From assembly GCA_001804285.1 (NCBI GenBank), contig MHFR01000048.1:1-43621 (forward strand): a stretch of 43,621 nt of DNA, given 5' to 3'. The stretch comes from Candidatus Danuiimicrobium aquiferis (GTDB lineage: Bacteria > Omnitrophota > Omnitrophia > Omnitrophales > Danuiimicrobiaceae). Below are positions 41,252-43,621 of the stretch, piece by piece (the stretch's first letter is position 1; each line of letters starts with the position of its first letter). The position numbers and the translations under genes were made by a program. The notes under the pieces are model-generated. The model made no database searches, was not told where the DNA came from, and saw only the letters and a list, made by a program, of their open reading frames with translations.

Positions 41252-41446
41252 TAACCCGCCTTTCTCATTGATTGTGTGAATCGACGAGAAAGGCGCTTTG
41301 GGCGCGATCAGTTGCGCCCAAAGTTTTGCGACCCTTGTTCAATCAGGGCGCAAAAGATAAGCTCTGCGTCGCAAAGATACAAACTGTCCTTGCGCCGCAG
41401 CTCTTACGAGCGGAATCTCTCATTAGCGATGAGAAATCCGGGCTAA
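41252..41446. repeat. Structured ~193-bp MITE-like element, copy B
   Basis: Aligns over its whole length with 17795-17987, with scattered substitutions and the same terminal inverted repeats. The first stem is CGCCTTTCTC/GAGAAAGGCG where copy A has CGACTTTCTC/GAGAAAGTCG: a paired A-T to C-G change. The second stem CTTTGGGCGC/GCGCCCAAAG (41296-41323) is perfect here. The element ends 26 bp before the ATG of the ABC transporter gene, so it lies in its leader if the promoter at 41116 is used. Confidence 0.85.
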
Positions 41447-41472
41447 ACCAAATTGATTCATAGGAGAACCGT

Positions 41473-42426
41473 ATGATTTCGATTAAATCACTTGGTATGC
41501 GGTACGGGACGTTTACCGCGCTTAACAAAGTTTCGTTTCAAGTCGAAGAAGGTGAAATTCTTGGCCTCCTCGGGCCGAACGGTGCCGGTAAAACAACCCT
41601 CATGCGTGTGTTGACGACTTACCTTTATCCAACCGAAGGAACAGCGCAGATTGCCGGTTACGATATTATCGCAAATCCCATCGAAGTGCGGAGACAAATC
41701 GGTTATCTTCCCGAAACGGCGCCGCTTTATATGGACATGCGCGTGGATGAATATCTTGAGTTTGTCGGAAGAGCACGCGGCCTAAGTCCCAATGAAATGA
41801 AGCAGCGCATTGATTGGCTGCTCAACGCATGCAGTTTGAAACCGGTTTGGAAACATACGCTGTTTGAGATTTCACGCGGATATCGTCAGCGAGTCGGACT
41901 TGCCCAAGCGTTGATCCACGATCCAAAAGTATTGATTCTGGATGAACCCACCTCTGGATTAGATCCGCTTCAAATTATTGAGATCCGCGATTTAGTGCAC
42001 AGTTTAGCGAAGAAAAAAACCATCATTTTTTCTACGCACATTCTTCAAGAAGTCGAAGCGCTGGCTGACCGGATTGTGATTATTAATGAAGGGAAAATTG
42101 TCGCAGACGGAACACGCGAGGAAATCGCGAAGCGCGCGATCGGGATTCAGCGTGTGCGTGTCGCGATCCAAGCCGAAAAAAATGAGGTGAAGCAGGCAAT
42201 CGAAGGATTGAATGCTTGCTCGGAGATTCATTACGAAGGATGCCTCGGCTCCGGTTATGAACGGTTTTTGTTGCGCGCCGATGCCGGCGTTCCGCTTCTC
42301 AGGATGATTGATGAAATGGTTCGAAACAGAAAATGGCCGTTGGGTGAACTGGTTGAAGAAAGCGCAAGCCTGGAAGAATCATTTATTGCGCTTCTGAAGC
42401 CCGCAAAAAGCAAGGTGATGCTATGA
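41473..42426 (+). CDS. ABC transporter ATP-binding protein (GldA-like)
   Basis: A 317-residue ATPase. Walker A GPNGAGKTT (34-42), Q-loop region IGYLPETAPLY, a degenerate signature ISRGYRQRVGLAQAL in place of LSGGQ, Walker B VLILDEPTSGLDP and switch His in STHIL are present. A ~100-residue C-terminal domain follows. The length and the ISRG/LSKGYRQR-type signature match GldA-type ATPases of gliding or lipoprotein-related ABC-2 exporters. AGGAG lies just before the ATG. The stop overlaps the permease start by 4 bp (ATGA). Confidence 0.93.
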   Translation: MISIKSLGMRYGTFTALNKVSFQVEEGEILGLLGPNGAGKTTLMRVLTTYLYPTEGTAQIAGYDIIANPIEVRRQIGYLPETAPLYMDMRVDEYLEFVGRARGLSPNEMKQRIDWLLNACSLKPVWKHTLFEISRGYRQRVGLAQALIHDPKVLILDEPTSGLDPLQIIEIRDLVHSLAKKKTIIFSTHILQEVEALADRIVIINEGKIVADGTREEIAKRAIGIQRVRVAIQAEKNEVKQAIEGLNACSEIHYEGCLGSGYERFLLRADAGVPLLRMIDEMVRNRKWPLGELVEESASLEESFIALLKPAKSKVML

Positions 42427-43621
42427 TACCGAAGTCAAATTTGACAACCATGATGCGCCGGGAGCTCTCGGCTTATTTTAATTCGCCGATCGCATATATT
42501 TTCCTTTTTGTTTTCTCGCTCTTGCTCGGATCGCTTTTTATGAGCCAGTTCTTTTTGGTGTCGCTGGCCGAAATGAGAATTTTTTTCCATTTTCTTCCGA
42601 TGGTGCTTTGTGTGTTTCTGCCCGCGGTGGCGATGCGGCTTTGGGCGGAAGACAAGCGCGGAAATACCTATGAATTGCTGATGACATTTCCGATGAAGCC
42701 GTATGAACTTGTGGTCGGAAAATTTATCGCGAGTCTAATTTTTTATCTTCTCGCACTTGGGGCAACGCTGGTAATTCCGCTCATGCTGAATTTCCTCGGG
42801 AAACCTGATCCGGGGCCGATTATGGGTGGTTATGTCGGGGCGGCATTGATGGGAGCCATGTTTCTTTCGATCGGAATTTTTGTTTCCGGGTTTTTTAAAG
42901 ATCAAATTATTGCTTTTGTTATTTCAATGTTGAGCTGTTTCAGTTTGTATCTCATCGGAACCGAATTTATTGCATCTTCTATAGACAGCTGGCTTCCGGG
43001 AATCGGAACGTTTCTGCGTGTCAATTTGGGGATGGCCCGGCATTTCGCCGGATTTCAAAGAGGAGTGATCGACCTTCGGGACGTGCTTTATTTTGCCGGC
43101 GGGTCGGTAATCTTTTTGGTGTTGAATGGATTTTGGATTGAAGGAAGAATGCGTCCGAAACAAGGATCAATTTTCACAACCGCGATCGGTATTTGCTTAG
43201 GCATTTTTTTGTTGGGCAACTGGTTTTTCTCCGACATTTCTTTAGGGCGTTTTGATCTCACGGAAGGGAAAATTTATACCGTCTCTCCCGTGACAAAGAA
43301 AATCCTAAGCGGTTTAAAAGCACCGGTGACGATTAAATATTATGTTTCTTCAATGGAAAAAATGCCGACCGGGTTGAAAACGCTTGAGCAAGATGTGGTG
43401 GATAAACTTGACGAATTCCGTGTGGCATCAAAAGGGAAGCTCACCTTTAAAGTTTTTCCGATGGAAGCGTCGAATGTGGTTGAAGGCGGTGAAGAAAAAG
43501 GGGCGGGGAAAGAAGAAACGCTCGAGCAAAATCTTCAACAAAAAGGGATTCAACCGTTTCAAGTCCAATCGATCGATGCGGATGAAGTTGGCGTGAAACT
43601 GATTTATTCCGCAATCGCCAT
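42423..43621 (+). CDS. ABC-2 permease (GldF-like) fused to GldG-like substrate-binding domain; cut by window end
   Basis: An open frame from ATG 42423 to the last base (399 codons, no stop). Residues ~1-240 are an ABC-2 permease of about six helices, beginning TMMRRELSAYFNSPIAYIF, with AMRLWAEDKRGNTYELLMTFP, the GldF hallmark. A seventh helix at ~247-270 leads into ISLGRFDLTEGKIYTVSPVTKKIL, APVTIKYYVS and VVDKLDEFR, the start of the GldG/ABC-type extracytoplasmic domain. GldF and GldG are usually separate genes; here they are one reading frame. The substrate is unknown, and more of the protein lies beyond the window. Confidence 0.9.
   Translation, partial: MIPKSNLTTMMRRELSAYFNSPIAYIFLFVFSLLLGSLFMSQFFLVSLAEMRIFFHFLPMVLCVFLPAVAMRLWAEDKRGNTYELLMTFPMKPYELVVGKFIASLIFYLLALGATLVIPLMLNFLGKPDPGPIMGGYVGAALMGAMFLSIGIFVSGFFKDQIIAFVISMLSCFSLYLIGTEFIASSIDSWLPGIGTFLRVNLGMARHFAGFQRGVIDLRDVLYFAGGSVIFLVLNGFWIEGRMRPKQGSIFTTAIGICLGIFLLGNWFFSDISLGRFDLTEGKIYTVSPVTKKILSGLKAPVTIKYYVSSMEKMPTGLKTLEQDVVDKLDEFRVASKGKLTFKVFPMEASNVVEGGEEKGAGKEETLEQNLQQKGIQPFQVQSIDADEVGVKLIYSAIA

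Noticed and set aside
41180-41280. 33-codon frame running into the structured element
   Set aside because: Purine-rich bases lie too close to its ATG and the frame ends inside the repeat.

Overview
This window reads as a chromosomal segment of a Gram-negative-type bacterium. It carries DsbD, a SPOR protein, a probable outer-membrane beta-barrel, PlsY/PlsC phospholipid synthesis and many secreted proteins. Lineage is inference only: a very large secreted protein of unknown family, secreted AmmeMemoRadiSam proteins, CHASE2-GGDEF, lone receiver domains and many palindromic intergenic repeats together suggest Candidatus Omnitrophota (former OP3) or a relative. No rRNA, tRNA, CRISPR array, phage or transposase gene was seen.

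Layout. 1-4240: MscS channel, class I glutamine amidotransferase, membrane-anchored unknown, then (minus strand) an exported MEMO-AMMECR1 fusion. 4394-5350: ArsR-type regulator and a small AMPK/CBM48-type glycan-binding protein. 5606-13358: a six-gene membrane complex (HyfB-, HyfC-, HyfE-, HyfF-like, a fused NuoC-NuoD-like large subunit, and a fused ferredoxin-NuoB-like subunit). Its large subunit has lost all four Ni-binding cysteines and the processed C-terminal tail, so this is an energy-converting-hydrogenase-related (Ehr-type) ion pump rather than a hydrogenase. Its HyfB gene is frameshifted exactly in a (TG)6 tract. 13441-14346: CbiM-type Co/Ni transporter with fused PDGLE domain. 14464-24708: SPOR protein, CPA2 antiporter, small secreted and membrane proteins, a DUF922 protease, three single-domain receivers, an RNA m5C methyltransferase, a barrel protein and a PQ-loop protein.

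24725-27347 (minus): homospermidine synthase plus ornithine-type decarboxylase, a two-gene route from ornithine to homospermidine. 27564-30204: a DsbD-alpha-like periplasmic protein, a secreted unknown and a DsbD lacking its N-terminal domain. 30205-37510: PlsY, alpha/beta hydrolase, receiver, zinc-ribbon protein, DUF4870 protein, PlsC, family-4 uracil-DNA glycosylase and CHASE2-GGDEF cyclase. 37854-40925: a 1023-residue secreted protein whose N-terminal half has a pattern reminiscent of TraB/Tiki/ChaN proteins. 41473-end: Gld-type ABC transporter with the permease fused to a GldG-like domain, cut by the window edge.

The most unusual non-coding features are: (a) two copies, 23 kb apart, of a ~193-bp multi-hairpin element with terminal inverted repeats and a compensatory base-pair change; (b) four copies of a TGTCAT...ATGACA palindromic element; (c) a promoter-like block shared by the glycan-binding gene and the Ehr-type operon; (d) a triple 11-bp direct repeat placed like a PhoB/OmpR-type activator site before the last transporter.
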